A DNA stretch of 64,000 bases from Lacipirellula parvula (GCF_009177095.1 NZ_AP021861.1:372001-436000); one strand, 5' to 3'. Numbered from the stretch's first letter, positions 45,706-55,211 are shown. Numbers and translations: made by a program. Notes: a model not told the origin generated them from the letters alone.

Positions 45706-46200
45706 TTACAGCTGGGCGCGTGCGTCCGCGTCTTCAGCGGGTACAGGGATCGTCGGCGTGATTGTCGCCGGATCGTCGACCGGCAGCACCGGCTCGACAT
45801 GCCGTAAGTCATCCGCTGTGTAGGCGTTTGGAATCGGATTGCCGGCTTCCTCGATGAAGTACCGCATCGATCGGGCGCGCGGCTCCCACTCCATTTCACG
45901 GATCGTGCCGGTCCGCGGCGTGTTCTTCTGGCCGCGTGAAAGAACTTCGACCCAGTCGCCGACTTCGTACCCTTCCCAGGGCACTTCTTGCCACATCGTC
46001 CGCTTCACGCGCAGCTGCAACTGCCCGTAGTGGAGCGTGACGAACGGCCCATGCTCGCCGTCGCGGCGAAAGACCCGTGGACTGGGAATCGTCTCGTGCG
46101 CCGTCGGCACATCTTCGGGATGGACCCAATCGTCCCCATCCTCGGGCCACCAAGGATAGAAGCCGTACTTCGGATCAGTCTTGAGTTTGAGGAGATCCAT
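45706..46200 (-). CDS. Hypothetical soluble protein
   Basis: A 164-residue acidic protein without signal peptide or membrane helix. The N-terminus MDLLKLKTDPKYGFYPWWPE has an unusual aromatic cluster. A central part (GPFVTLHYGQLQLRVKRTMW, then YEVGDWVEVLSRGQKNTPRTGTIREMEW) reads like a small beta-barrel with an SH3-like GDWVEV turn. The C-terminus is Pro-, Asp- and Thr-rich (PVDDPATITPTIPVPAED). I do not recognise the family. It stands alone with gaps of more than 350 bp on both sides. Confidence 0.7.
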   Translation of the reverse strand: MDLLKLKTDPKYGFYPWWPEDGDDWVHPEDVPTAHETIPSPRVFRRDGEHGPFVTLHYGQLQLRVKRTMWQEVPWEGYEVGDWVEVLSRGQKNTPRTGTIREMEWEPRARSMRYFIEEAGNPIPNAYTADDLRHVEPVLPVDDPATITPTIPVPAEDADARAQL

Positions 46201-46434
46201 GTTTCCGTTTCCGCCGAGCGCCCGCTGCGAACCTCGCTATCGTAAACTGCCGGACAAAGCCGGGTCAAAAAACTCACCCGGCCGCTGCGGTTTGCCTGCC
46301 GAACGCCGGCTGCTGCTCCGGCCCCGCACGACCTATACTTGGAGACCGATTGTGCAACCCGCGCGCCACACCAACCCCGCGATGCTGCCAGCGGTCAACC
46401 AAGAACCACCCTCGCCACACGAACCACACTCGCC

Positions 46435-46531
46435 CTAGCCCGGCGGCCGTAGGGCCACGCCCTCCGGGCTGAAGCATCGTTCGACGTCGCCAACTCGAAC
46501 CCGCCGCAACCCGGACCGCGTGGCGGTCCGG
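46435..46531. repeat. GC-rich palindromes in intergenic gap
   Basis: TAGCCCGGCGGCCGTAGGGC followed by CACGCCCTCCGGGCTGA is an imperfect hairpin. CCGGACCGCGTGGCGGTCCGG at 46511-46531 is a second one, similar to a copy near 12832. The gap 46201-46632 before the NTPase gene holds these and nothing else recognised. Confidence 0.55.
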
Positions 46532-46632
46532 CTGCCAGTGGCGGTGAGTGATTGCCAGCAATGATCAATTGTTGGACGGCAACGACCATTAAAGCGAACA
46601 GTATTAACGAACTGTAAAGAAGTAGAGCTGCG

Positions 46633-48126
46633 ATGAAACTTCACGATCTGCTGTCACACCATGGTATCGCCGCCAATCCCTTCGCGGACGAGGACGCGCA
46701 AACCGACCCCGTCTTCCAGGGCCGCTGCCGCGCGAGCACCTTCCATCCGCAGTGGGACAAGATCTACGGCGACCCCAGCAGTCCCGCCACGTCGATCGTC
46801 TTCGGCGAAAAGGGCGCCGGCAAAACGGCTCTCCGTCTGCAGATCGCCGGTCAAATCGACGAGCATAATGCCAAGAACCCGGCCGGCCGGGTGTTCGTTA
46901 TTGAATACGACGACTTCAACCCGTTTCTCGATCGCTTCGCTGATCGCCTCAGCAGCCGCAAGCGTCGCGACGCCGGCAAGGTGCTGGCGGAATGGAAGCT
47001 GTGGGATCACATCGACGCGATCCTCGCGCTCGGCGTCACCAGCATCGTCGACCGGCTGATCGGCGTTGCCCAACCGAGCGGCCCTGCGGCGAACACGCTG
47101 CCGGCTGATGCTGCGAAAAAGCTTGACCGCTTCCAAAAACGCGACCTGCTTCTTCTCGCCGCCTGCTACGACAGCTCGCTGACGGAAACCTTCCACACTC
47201 GCTGGTACAAGCTACGCCGCAAAGTTGGCTACTGGCCCTGGCTTAGCTGGGGAATCGCGCTGCTCGGCGTCGCCGTCACCGCGGCCGTCGCGGGCGTCAT
47301 TCTCTACAACAAGAAATACGAGTGGCTGCAGACCGTTTGGCCCTGGCTGATCATCGCCCTCGGCTGGGCGCCGTGGCTCGCGCAGGCCTGGACTTGGTGG
47401 TTCCGCGGTTGGGGCGTGGCGAAGAACTTGCGGTCCGTCACCCGCAATGCAAACCCGTTGCGCAAGGTGTTTACGAAGTTCCTCGCTCGCGATATTCGCA
47501 ACCAACCGCTGCCGAACAAGCAGCGAACCGACGATCGCTACGAGCTCCTCTACAAGTTCCAAGGAGTGCTGCGGGCCCTAGGATTTACGGGGATTGTGGT
47601 GCTCGTCGACCGCGTCGACGAACCCCATTTGGTGAACGGCGCCGTCGACAACATGCGCGGCCTCGTCTGGCCGATGCTCGACAATAAGTTCCTCAAACAG
47701 CCCGGCGTCGGCATGAAACTGCTGCTGCCGATCGAGCTGGCTGAGCATATCGAAAAGGAAGATCGCGACTTCTACCAACGGGCCCGGCTCGACAAGCAGA
47801 ATATGGTGCCGTCGCTCGAATGGACTGGCCAATCGCTCTACGACCTGGCCGACGCCCGCGTCGCCGCCTGCGGAGCGGCGGGGAAAACGGCGCGGCTGCG
47901 GAGCTTGTTTGACGATTCGATCACGGATCAACGGCTGGTCGACGCCTTCGCGGGCTTGCGCGTGCCGCGGCATCTGTTCAAGTTCCTCTACCGCTTGCTA
48001 GCAGCCCACTGCCAGCAGTACACCGACGCTTCGCCGTCGTGGAAGATCTCGCCCAGCACGTTCGAAGCACAGCTGGCCGTCTACCGCAAAGACCAGCACA
48101 CCGTCGACCGCGGCCTGGGGGCGTAG
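46633..48126 (+). CDS. KAP-like membrane-inserted P-loop NTPase
   Basis: A 497-residue protein. Walker A GEKGAGKT is at residues 58-65. Two strongly hydrophobic helices lie at about 203-225 and 232-254, inside the NTPase fold. A Walker B-like strand (GIVVLVDRVDE) is near residue 320. An NTPase interrupted by a membrane hairpin is the hallmark of KAP NTPases, known in some phage-exclusion proteins such as PifA and in signalling scaffolds. C-terminal helices contain RVPRHLFKFLYRLL. The N-terminus ANPFADEDAQ is typical of STAND-like ATPases. It is a single gene bounded by repeats. A defensive or membrane-organising role is inference. Confidence 0.78.
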   Translation: MKLHDLLSHHGIAANPFADEDAQTDPVFQGRCRASTFHPQWDKIYGDPSSPATSIVFGEKGAGKTALRLQIAGQIDEHNAKNPAGRVFVIEYDDFNPFLDRFADRLSSRKRRDAGKVLAEWKLWDHIDAILALGVTSIVDRLIGVAQPSGPAANTLPADAAKKLDRFQKRDLLLLAACYDSSLTETFHTRWYKLRRKVGYWPWLSWGIALLGVAVTAAVAGVILYNKKYEWLQTVWPWLIIALGWAPWLAQAWTWWFRGWGVAKNLRSVTRNANPLRKVFTKFLARDIRNQPLPNKQRTDDRYELLYKFQGVLRALGFTGIVVLVDRVDEPHLVNGAVDNMRGLVWPMLDNKFLKQPGVGMKLLLPIELAEHIEKEDRDFYQRARLDKQNMVPSLEWTGQSLYDLADARVAACGAAGKTARLRSLFDDSITDQRLVDAFAGLRVPRHLFKFLYRLLAAHCQQYTDASPSWKISPSTFEAQLAVYRKDQHTVDRGLGA

Positions 48127-48132
48127 CAGCAA

Positions 48133-48281
48133 TAGCCGCCGGTCAACGACCGGCCGGAGCGGTGATCGATAAAGAATGGGGAATGTGGAGCGTGGAATGG
48201 GGAAGTGCCCATCACCCCCCATTCCCCATTCAGCATTCCCCATTTGTATTCGCTCCGGCGGCTCGTTGAGCCGCGGCTACC
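48133..48281. repeat. Composite REP element, family B, copy 1
   Basis: The left hairpin TAGCCGCCGGTCAACGACCG (48133-48152, continuing GCCGGAGCGGTGATC) and the right hairpin GCTCCGGCGGCTCGTTGAGC (from 48252) flank a ~78-bp core. The core is itself palindromic, built from GGGGAAT/ATTCCCC words (AGAATGGGGAATGTGG and CCATTCCCCATTCAGC). The outer hairpins are the same as at 50056-50206, but the core differs. It starts seven bases after the stop of the NTPase gene. Confidence 0.8.
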
Positions 48282-48411
48282 ACTCGATGCGGCTACCACG
48301 CCGCTAACGCGTCTTGACCCGTTTCGGCCCATTTGCCACACTCCCGCCCCCTTGCTGAATCTTCGGCGATTCGCCGCGATGGCGTTCGCACCCACGGATG
48401 GGAGTTGAGTG

Positions 48412-49050
48412 ATGCGTATTGCGATGTGGGCGGCCCTGGCCGCGATTGGTTTCTCGATTGGCTGCGGCGGTTCGGACGCCTCGAAGCCGGTCGCCTCGAC
48501 CACGGCGGCTCCTAGCGGCGCCGCGACCGCGGAGATTCCGAGCGATCCGGTCGGCCGGGTCGTGTACGAATTCCTTGAATCGGTTCGCGTCGGCAAAGGG
48601 AGCGAAGGAGCTGCGAAGCTGCTCACCCCGCTCGCGCTGAAGGGGATCGACGAACACGAAATGTGCATCGCCCCCCCCGGCAGCTCGACGGCGAGCTTTA
48701 AGATCAATCACGTCGAGATGATGGAAGACGGCGAGCACGCGATCGTTCACACGACGTGGAGCGACGTCGACGCCGACGGCGTCCCCTACCACGACTCCAT
48801 TTACTGGGCGTTGCGCGTGGCTGAAGGGGGATGGCGGATTCACGGCATGGCGCCGGAGCCGCCGGAAGGCGAGGAGTTCGTCAAAATCGACTTCGAAAAT
48901 CTGGACGAGTACATCGAGCAGCAACAGCCGTCCCCGGCGAACGTGCCGGCCGACCAACTCGCGGCGCCAGCCGGGCAGGCCGCTCCTGCTGGCGAACAAC
49001 CCGCCGCCTCGGTCGCATCGGACCCGTTTAATCAAACGGCGCCTCGCTAA
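48412..49050 (+). CDS. Hypothetical lipoprotein
   Basis: A 212-residue exported lipoprotein. The ATG at 48412 follows GGGAG nine bases upstream; an in-frame GTG precedes it directly. The signal peptide MRIAMWAALAAIGFSIGCGG has lipobox SIGC. The mature part starts with a Ser/Ala/Thr linker. A compact domain follows (VYEFLESVRVGKGSEGAAKLL, then HVEMMEDGEHAIVHTTWSD, then WRIHGMAPEPPEG), which resembles NTF2-like or DUF4878-type lipoproteins. The tail is Pro/Ala/Gln-rich. Strong terminator downstream. Role unknown. Confidence 0.78.
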   Translation: MRIAMWAALAAIGFSIGCGGSDASKPVASTTAAPSGAATAEIPSDPVGRVVYEFLESVRVGKGSEGAAKLLTPLALKGIDEHEMCIAPPGSSTASFKINHVEMMEDGEHAIVHTTWSDVDADGVPYHDSIYWALRVAEGGWRIHGMAPEPPEGEEFVKIDFENLDEYIEQQQPSPANVPADQLAAPAGQAAPAGEQPAASVASDPFNQTAPR

Positions 49051-49092
49051 AAACGCGAGAAAATCAGGCTTTTTCAACGAAAACTGCTATTG

Positions 49093-49131
49093 GGCGTAAG
49101 TGGCTATTTGTCAGCCACTTACGCCTTTTTT
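49093..49131 (+). terminator. Terminator after the lipoprotein gene
   Basis: A perfect stem GGCGTAAGTGGCT / AGCCACTTACGCC with loop ATTTGTC, followed by TTTTTT, 43 bp after the stop. Confidence 0.9.
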
Positions 49132-49294
49132 CGTTGGCGTAAGGCGTTAGCCGGGGTCGTGTGAAGCTGGGGGAATTTCCCTAGAAACGGCTAGGCTCCT
49201 CCACCCGCGGCATAGGGTGTGCTAAGCTTTCGAGTCCTTAAGGTCATCGCAACCCTTGAAGGTCGCGTACACCACGCCGTTTGCCATCAACCAC

Positions 49295-49322
49295 TTGACA
49301 GTGGTAGCTGGTCCGGTAATTT
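49295..49322 (+). promoter_or_regulatory. Candidate sigma-70-type promoter for the CCxP-repeat gene
   Basis: TTGACA (49295-49300) and TAATTT (49317-49322) with a 16-bp spacer. This would give a leader of about 225 bases before the ATG at 49554. The rest of the 503-bp gap 49051-49553 shows only the upstream terminator. Planctomycete promoter consensus is poorly defined, so this is tentative. Confidence 0.35.
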
Positions 49323-49553
49323 GGTCCTTCCTAAGTTCGCTGACGCGAACAAACGGTGTATACCCCCTAAGTTTTGGCGCCCGCCAACCTCAGCATTCAG
49401 TCGTTCGCGAGCGAATGCTGTCAATCGAGTTACTAGAGAGTATCTACCCAGCCGCGATCGACCGTCGAGGCGGCACAGGGGAGAGAGCTAAGTCGACGGT
49501 CACGTTGGGTACCCCAATATTTTTTTTCCGCTTTCACGTGGGAGGAGTCTGAG

Positions 49554-49958
49554 ATGAATCGTATCGTTCTTTCGACGGTTGCCGTCCTGGTCGCTGTGGT
49601 TGGTTTCGCCATGGTCGGTGAGGATCAGCAAGCCAACGCGAGCCTCTTCGGCCGCAAGTGCTGCAAGCCCGCTTGCTGCGAACCGGCTGCCCCGGTCTGC
49701 TGCGAACCGGTCTGCGGCGGCAAGAAGAAGCATTGCGGTGGTTTGTTCGCCCGTCTCCGCGCCAAGAAGTGCTGCAAGCCCGCTTGCTGCGAACCGGCTC
49801 CGAGCTGCTGCGAACCGGCCCCGGCTTGCGGTTGCGAAGCCCCGGCCGCTGACTGCGGTTGCGAAGCTGCCGCTCCTTGCGGTTGCGAAGCCGCTGCCCC
49901 GGCTGCCGCTCCGGAAGCTGCCCCGGCCGCTCCGGCTCCGGAAGCTCCGGCTGCCTAA
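49554..49958 (+). CDS. Small secreted Cys/Pro/Ala-rich repeat protein
   Basis: A 134-residue exported protein. The signal peptide MNRIVLSTVAVLVAVVGFAM ends near QANAS. The mature protein has units such as CCKPACCEPA (twice), CCEPVCGG, GCEAPAADCGCEAAAPCGCE and an Ala/Pro tail (APEAAPAAPAPEAPAA). About 22 cysteines occur in some 80 residues, mostly as CC or CGC, so heavy disulfide bonding or metal binding is likely. The ribosome binding site GGAGGAG is one of the best in the window, and a strong terminator follows. Abundant expression is therefore expected. Similar small Cys-Pro-repeat proteins are common in planctomycetes. Their function is unknown, with a cell-wall or crust role often guessed. 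Confidence 0.82.
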   Translation: MNRIVLSTVAVLVAVVGFAMVGEDQQANASLFGRKCCKPACCEPAAPVCCEPVCGGKKKHCGGLFARLRAKKCCKPACCEPAPSCCEPAPACGCEAPAADCGCEAAAPCGCEAAAPAAAPEAAPAAPAPEAPAA

Positions 49959-49996
49959 CTTGATGGCCGCTTAACGCGGTCAATCAAAAAATAAAG

Positions 49997-50031
49997 ACCG
50001 GGCCTCGAGCAATCGAGGCCCGGTTTTTTTT
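49997..50031 (+). terminator. Terminator of the CCxP-repeat gene
   Basis: A perfect stem ACCGGGCCTCGA / TCGAGGCCCGGT with loop GCAA and a run of eight T, 39 bp after the stop. Confidence 0.93.
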
Positions 50032-50055
50032 ATGCGCCGATCGCGATGCCCGCAG

Positions 50056-50206
50056 TAGCCGCCGGTCAACGACCGGCCGGAGCGGTGATCAAAATAATGC
50101 TGAAGGATGAATGCGGAATGCTGAATGAATCGATTTTCTCCGCATTCATCCTTCAGCATTCAGCATTTCTTCGCGACGCTCCGGCGGCTCGTTGAGCCGC
50201 GGCTAC
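50056..50206. repeat. Composite REP element, family B, copy 2
   Basis: The left end TAGCCGCCGGTCAACGACCG (50056-50075, continuing GCCGGAGCGGTGATC) and the right end GCTCCGGCGGCTCGTTGAGC (from 50178, continuing CGCGGCTACC) are identical to the ends at 48133-48281. The ~78-bp core is a different palindrome (TGCTGAAGGATGAATGCGGA paired with CCGCATTCATCCTTCAGCA). The last bases CTA at 50203-50205 are the stop codon of glnD on the minus strand. Confidence 0.85.
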
Positions 50207-52842
50207 CGCTGCTCGATGACCTGCAGCATCTCGCGGCGAATATGCTCGAGCCGCTCGGCGTCCTCGATCTTCCCGCCGCCGCGATTCGTCACGTAGAAGA
50301 CGTCGACCACCTGGTCGATGTTCGTGGCGATCTTCGAGTGCCAGATCGTTAGCTCCAGATCGTGGAGCCGGCGGGCGAGGCTATACAGCAGCCCCACGCG
50401 GTCGAATGTGTATACCTCGACGACCGTCGCCGTCGCCGACGCCGTGTTGTCGATCCGCACGTTGTTCGGCAGGCCGGTGAGGCGGAGCGACGCCTCGGCG
50501 CTGTCCTGCCCCCAAATCTTGCGGAACCGCGGCGGCTCTTTCGCGTCGACCGACTTGATCATGTCCTTCGACACCGTAGCGAGCCGCGACGGCGGCGGTT
50601 CGCCGCTGGAGTCGGGGTCGGTCACCACGAACCGCAGCAGCAACAGGTCGTCGGCCATCACCTGCATGTCAGCGGCCAAAATCTGCAATCCATTGCTCGA
50701 CAGGGCGCCCGCCATGCTGGAGAACGCCCCGCGACCGCGGCCTCGATCGACGCCGGCGATGAACTCGACCGTGGCGTTATCGCGGTTGTAGTGGCCCCAC
50801 GCGTCGGCGCCCTGTTCGGGCAGCTTGCGGAACCGCCGTAAGGCTTCGCCGATGTCGCGCCCAGAGTGGGTCGCCAGGAATGCCGCGGGGAACGCCTCAA
50901 TCTGACGCTGGAACCAGGCATCCCCCTGCTCTGCCGGCGACAATACTGACGCCATCTCGCGCCGGCGTTCGTCGAGCGCCCGCGAGTGCGGCGACGGCTG
51001 CCCTTCGAGCGTGGCCAGCGTCTTGTGGAACAAGTCGCCCAGCACGTCGACCTTCCACTGCGTCAGGACGTCCGGGCCAACGGCCGCGAGGTCGGCGCAG
51101 CTCAGCACGAACAACATCCGCAGCCGGTCGGGCGTTTCGACCAGCGCCGCAAACCGCCGGATGAGCTCGCGATCGCCAATGTCCCGCCGCAACGCGAGAT
51201 CGGTCATGTTCAGGTGCTGGTGGACCAAGAAGCTGACGTCCCGCGTCGCCGAGGGATGGAGGAACAGCCGCGGGCCAACCTCCTCAGCAATCCGGCGGCC
51301 AACCTCGCTATGCTCTTCCTCAAAACCCTTGCCGAGATCATGCAGCAAGAGCGCCAGATGGAGCCGCTTCCGATCGGCCACGTGGCGATACGCCTCGCCG
51401 AGCGAATCTTCCCGCTTCGCGAAGCTGGTCACTTGTTCGATCGCGTGCAGGCTATGCTCGTCGACCGTGAACTTGTGGTACTGGTTGAACTGCAGCAGGC
51501 AGCGGGCGTGCTTCATCGCTGGGATTACCTTCTCGAGGTATCCCAGCTCGTGCAGCAAGCGTAGCGACGGCGCCGCCAGCGACGGCGTGCCCAGCAGATA
51601 GAGAAATCGCTCGGCGACCGCGGGCCCGACCTCTTCGCCGCATTCAGGGGCCGCCAACAGCAGCGCCGAATAGGTCGAGTGATCGAGCGGTTTCCCTTCG
51701 CTGATCGACATGTCGACCAGCCGCAGCACTTCGCCGAGGTTTCCCTGCAGCTTGGCCATACCGCTTCGGGTGGCCGACACCTCTCGCACGCCGATGCGGT
51801 AGTCGCCCTCGACCTTCCGGCCTAGCACTGGCTCGAGCATGCGGGTCGTCATCGTGACGCCGCTAAACGTCGTCGCCTCGCGACGGCGGGCCATTTGCCA
51901 GACATGGTTCGTGTGGCGAAAGTAGTCGCGCATGAACTGTTCGACCGGCAGCAGTCCCTCGCCGCCGCGGTAGCCCATCAGGGCGGCGATTCGCAGCTGT
52001 TCCGCCCGATCAAGCAGATCCTTCGCCGAGTTCGCGTGGAACTGCATTTCGTTCCGCAGCCGCAGCAGAAACGCCTGGGCCGACTGCAGGCGGTGGTGGT
52101 CGAGCTTCGACATCGCCCCCTGCATAAACAGCCGCTCGGGGTCGGATTCGCCCAGCTCCGCGAAGCCAATCCACCGCAGTAAATGGATGTCGCGCAGCCC
52201 GCCGCGAGAACGCTTCACATGCGGTTCGAGCAGGTAAAGGCTCTCGCCGTATTGGTTCCGTTCCTCGGCTCGAGCGTCGCAGAATGACTTGCAAACGGCC
52301 TTCGACCGCTTCTGCACCATGCGGTTGAACAGCTCGCGAAAGTGCTGATGCAACGGTTGACTGCCGGCGATAAGTCGATTGTCGATGAGCGACGAGCAGA
52401 TGACGCCGTCGGTCCGGGCAAGCTGGATCGCCTCCTCGGCTGAGCGGAGGCTACTGCCGAGCTGCAGGCCAGCGTCGAAGATGGCATTGGTGAACCGCCG
52501 CACCAGTGCAGAGAGTTCCGTCGCGTCGGCGCTGCCGTGCAGGAGCATGAGATCGACGTCGGAGAATGGCGCTGATTGGCGACGACCGTACCCGCCGAGA
52601 GCGACCAAGGCAAGCTTCGTGCGGGCCTTGGCGGCGTCCCCTTCGGCCGCCGCGGCGGCGTCGAATAGCTTGCCGACGACGCCGTCGACGAGCGTCGTCA
52701 GCCGGTTGCAAACCTGCTGGCCGTCGAGGCCGCGGTCGTGCATTTCGCGAATCCGCGCCCTGCCGGCAACGATCTCCTCACGAGCGGCGGCGATGGCGTC
52801 GGCCATGTTCGCTGCATTGCCAGAAGGAGGAACGGAACTCAC
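50203..52842 (-). CDS. glnD: PII uridylyltransferase/uridylyl-removing enzyme
   Basis: Bifunctional sensor of glutamine that uridylylates and deuridylylates PII. The GTG at 52842 was chosen because AGGAAA lies seven bases upstream; this gives 879 residues, normal for GlnD. Domains in order are the nucleotidyltransferase (ALGGYGRRQSAPFSDVDLML near residue 80, with the G-G-x-D-x-D pattern), the GlnD helical region (SRGGLRDIHLLRWIGF), the HD domain (LLLHDLGKGFEEEHSEVG), and two C-terminal ACT domains (the last around VEVYTFDRVGLLYSLARRL). All active-site blocks are intact. It is transcribed in the same direction as and 74 bp downstream of glnB, its substrate, so the two form a unit. The stop codon lies in the repeat. 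Confidence 0.96.
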   Translation of the reverse strand: MSSVPPSGNAANMADAIAAAREEIVAGRARIREMHDRGLDGQQVCNRLTTLVDGVVGKLFDAAAAAEGDAAKARTKLALVALGGYGRRQSAPFSDVDLMLLHGSADATELSALVRRFTNAIFDAGLQLGSSLRSAEEAIQLARTDGVICSSLIDNRLIAGSQPLHQHFRELFNRMVQKRSKAVCKSFCDARAEERNQYGESLYLLEPHVKRSRGGLRDIHLLRWIGFAELGESDPERLFMQGAMSKLDHHRLQSAQAFLLRLRNEMQFHANSAKDLLDRAEQLRIAALMGYRGGEGLLPVEQFMRDYFRHTNHVWQMARRREATTFSGVTMTTRMLEPVLGRKVEGDYRIGVREVSATRSGMAKLQGNLGEVLRLVDMSISEGKPLDHSTYSALLLAAPECGEEVGPAVAERFLYLLGTPSLAAPSLRLLHELGYLEKVIPAMKHARCLLQFNQYHKFTVDEHSLHAIEQVTSFAKREDSLGEAYRHVADRKRLHLALLLHDLGKGFEEEHSEVGRRIAEEVGPRLFLHPSATRDVSFLVHQHLNMTDLALRRDIGDRELIRRFAALVETPDRLRMLFVLSCADLAAVGPDVLTQWKVDVLGDLFHKTLATLEGQPSPHSRALDERRREMASVLSPAEQGDAWFQRQIEAFPAAFLATHSGRDIGEALRRFRKLPEQGADAWGHYNRDNATVEFIAGVDRGRGRGAFSSMAGALSSNGLQILAADMQVMADDLLLLRFVVTDPDSSGEPPPSRLATVSKDMIKSVDAKEPPRFRKIWGQDSAEASLRLTGLPNNVRIDNTASATATVVEVYTFDRVGLLYSLARRLHDLELTIWHSKIATNIDQVVDVFYVTNRGGGKIEDAERLEHIRREMLQVIEQR

Positions 52843-52916
52843 TATTCGTTTCCTGGACCGTAGGTGGGGCGATGAGCCCAACAGCGTCTCGTATGATGCT
52901 CGCAGTGCCAGCCGGA

Positions 52917-53940
<1,024 letters not shown>

Positions 53941-54400
53941 CGCCCCACCCTCCCCTTTTCCGTCTTCCCTGAACCCCGAACCCCGACCACTGAACCCTCC
54001 GTAAGTTCGGATTGTATCAATTGTTCGGCCTGCCGCCGCCCAGGCGCCCGCCGCTGCCGGCTGCATCTGCCATCCGCCGTTCAGCGACCGTTTGCGCTGA
54101 CGCTCGTCCGCTCCCCCCTCTAGCGCAGGCCGCACCGGTCCAGTTGTATCGGCTGGGCGGACGGCGGGTTCGCGAAAGCTGTTTGCGGACAGTCGCGAAG
54201 CGCACTCGGTTCGGACCGTGACCTACGATTTAGTAAGAAACCGTGAGGTCGCGGCGACCGTACCCCTAGGGCGTGCGGAGGGCCAGCCTCCCGGCCGCGT
54301 TGACCAGACGCTCCGCGCATATCACTCCCGGCGTATCGCGTTGAAGTTGGTTGTTTGACGTTAGGTATCAATCTCTGCTTGACCTTGCCGTGAGTGTTCG
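53941..54400. other. Divergent intergenic region, nothing recognised
   Basis: These 460 bp separate the adenosyltransferase from the gene at 54401, which is divergent. Both promoters must lie here. Small open frames exist but none looks like a gene. Confidence 0.45.
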
Positions 54401-55090
54401 ATGGGCTTCCTGAAGAAATTCTTTCGCAACGTCTATCACGAAGAGCTGCCCGCAGCCCCCGCCAGTAGTTTCGAAACGCTGAACGAAGATCAGCTCGAAG
54501 CTCACCTCGGCGTGGCGCGGTACGGCAGCTTTACGTTGAGCGACGCCGTGCGTCCTTCGTATGCCTTGGAAGTCGTTCCGTCTTGCGGCTACCGTCACGA
54601 TACGTACCGCGACGAGCAATCGAAGAAGAACGTCCCGGTGCTGATGGCCGCCGCTTCGCGCGAGCAGTTGTTCGAAACGTTCATGGAACTGCTCGATCCG
54701 CTCGGTCCGGTCGTCGACGTCGTCCTTGAGACGAGCCACGATTACAACGCCTCGGGTCACCAAGACCTGTACCGCGAACACATCGACATGCCGATCCTGC
54801 AGTCGATTCTGTGGGACTTCGAAGACCTGCTCGTGAACGACGGCTGCACCGGCATCGCCGTGCTGAACCCGGCGACTCCGCAGGAAGTGCAGTTCGACGA
54901 GCACAAGCTGCTGATCGTCTACGGCAAGGAATTGAGCAAGTACGAGCATGTGCTCGGCGATTGGAACATTCCCTGCCGCGACGACATGCGGTTCATCACC
55001 GAAGCCGAGCACGTCCACTCGACGAACGACGAGTACATTCAGCAGTTCGAACAGCTGAAAATGCGGCTGGGCATCGAGAGCGAGTACTAG
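54401..55090 (+). CDS. Hypothetical conserved-looking soluble protein
   Basis: A 229-residue acidic cytosolic protein with no signal peptide or membrane helix. Parts with clear alpha/beta character are EVVPSCGYRHDTYRDE, VPVLMAAASREQLFETFMEL, VVDVVLETSHDY, WDFEDLLVNDGCTGIAVLNP and EHKLLIVYGKELSKYEHVL. It reads like a well-expressed housekeeping-type protein with strong codon bias. I do not recognise its family and name no function. It stands alone with a palindromic repeat downstream. Confidence 0.75.
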   Translation: MGFLKKFFRNVYHEELPAAPASSFETLNEDQLEAHLGVARYGSFTLSDAVRPSYALEVVPSCGYRHDTYRDEQSKKNVPVLMAAASREQLFETFMELLDPLGPVVDVVLETSHDYNASGHQDLYREHIDMPILQSILWDFEDLLVNDGCTGIAVLNPATPQEVQFDEHKLLIVYGKELSKYEHVLGDWNIPCRDDMRFITEAEHVHSTNDEYIQQFEQLKMRLGIESEY

Positions 55091-55109
55091 CATTCGCTTT
55101 TTGAAGAAG

Positions 55110-55211
55110 TCTCACGCAAAGGCGCAAAGGGAATACAGAGAAGGGTTGGGAATCGTCTTCCCAACCCTTTCGTCTTCCATCTTCTTTGCGTCTTCGCGCC
55201 TTTGCGTGAGA
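55110..55211. repeat. Long palindrome (CTCACGCAAAGGCGC type)
   Basis: The outer arms TCTCACGCAAAGGCGCAAAG and GCGCCTTTGCGTGAGA are near-perfect inverts. An inner hairpin AAGGGTTGGGAATCG / TCTTCCCAACCCTT lies at the centre. It starts 19 bp after the preceding stop. Same style as the palindromes at 3316 and 12681, but different sequence. Confidence 0.8.

Noticed and set aside
45573-45899. 108-codon minus-strand open frame
   Set aside because: It overlaps the hypothetical gene at 45706 in another frame and shows no protein-like features.
53941-54400. Cobalamin riboswitch before the adenosyltransferase
   Set aside because: No B12-box-like or conserved core sequence could be found in either orientation.
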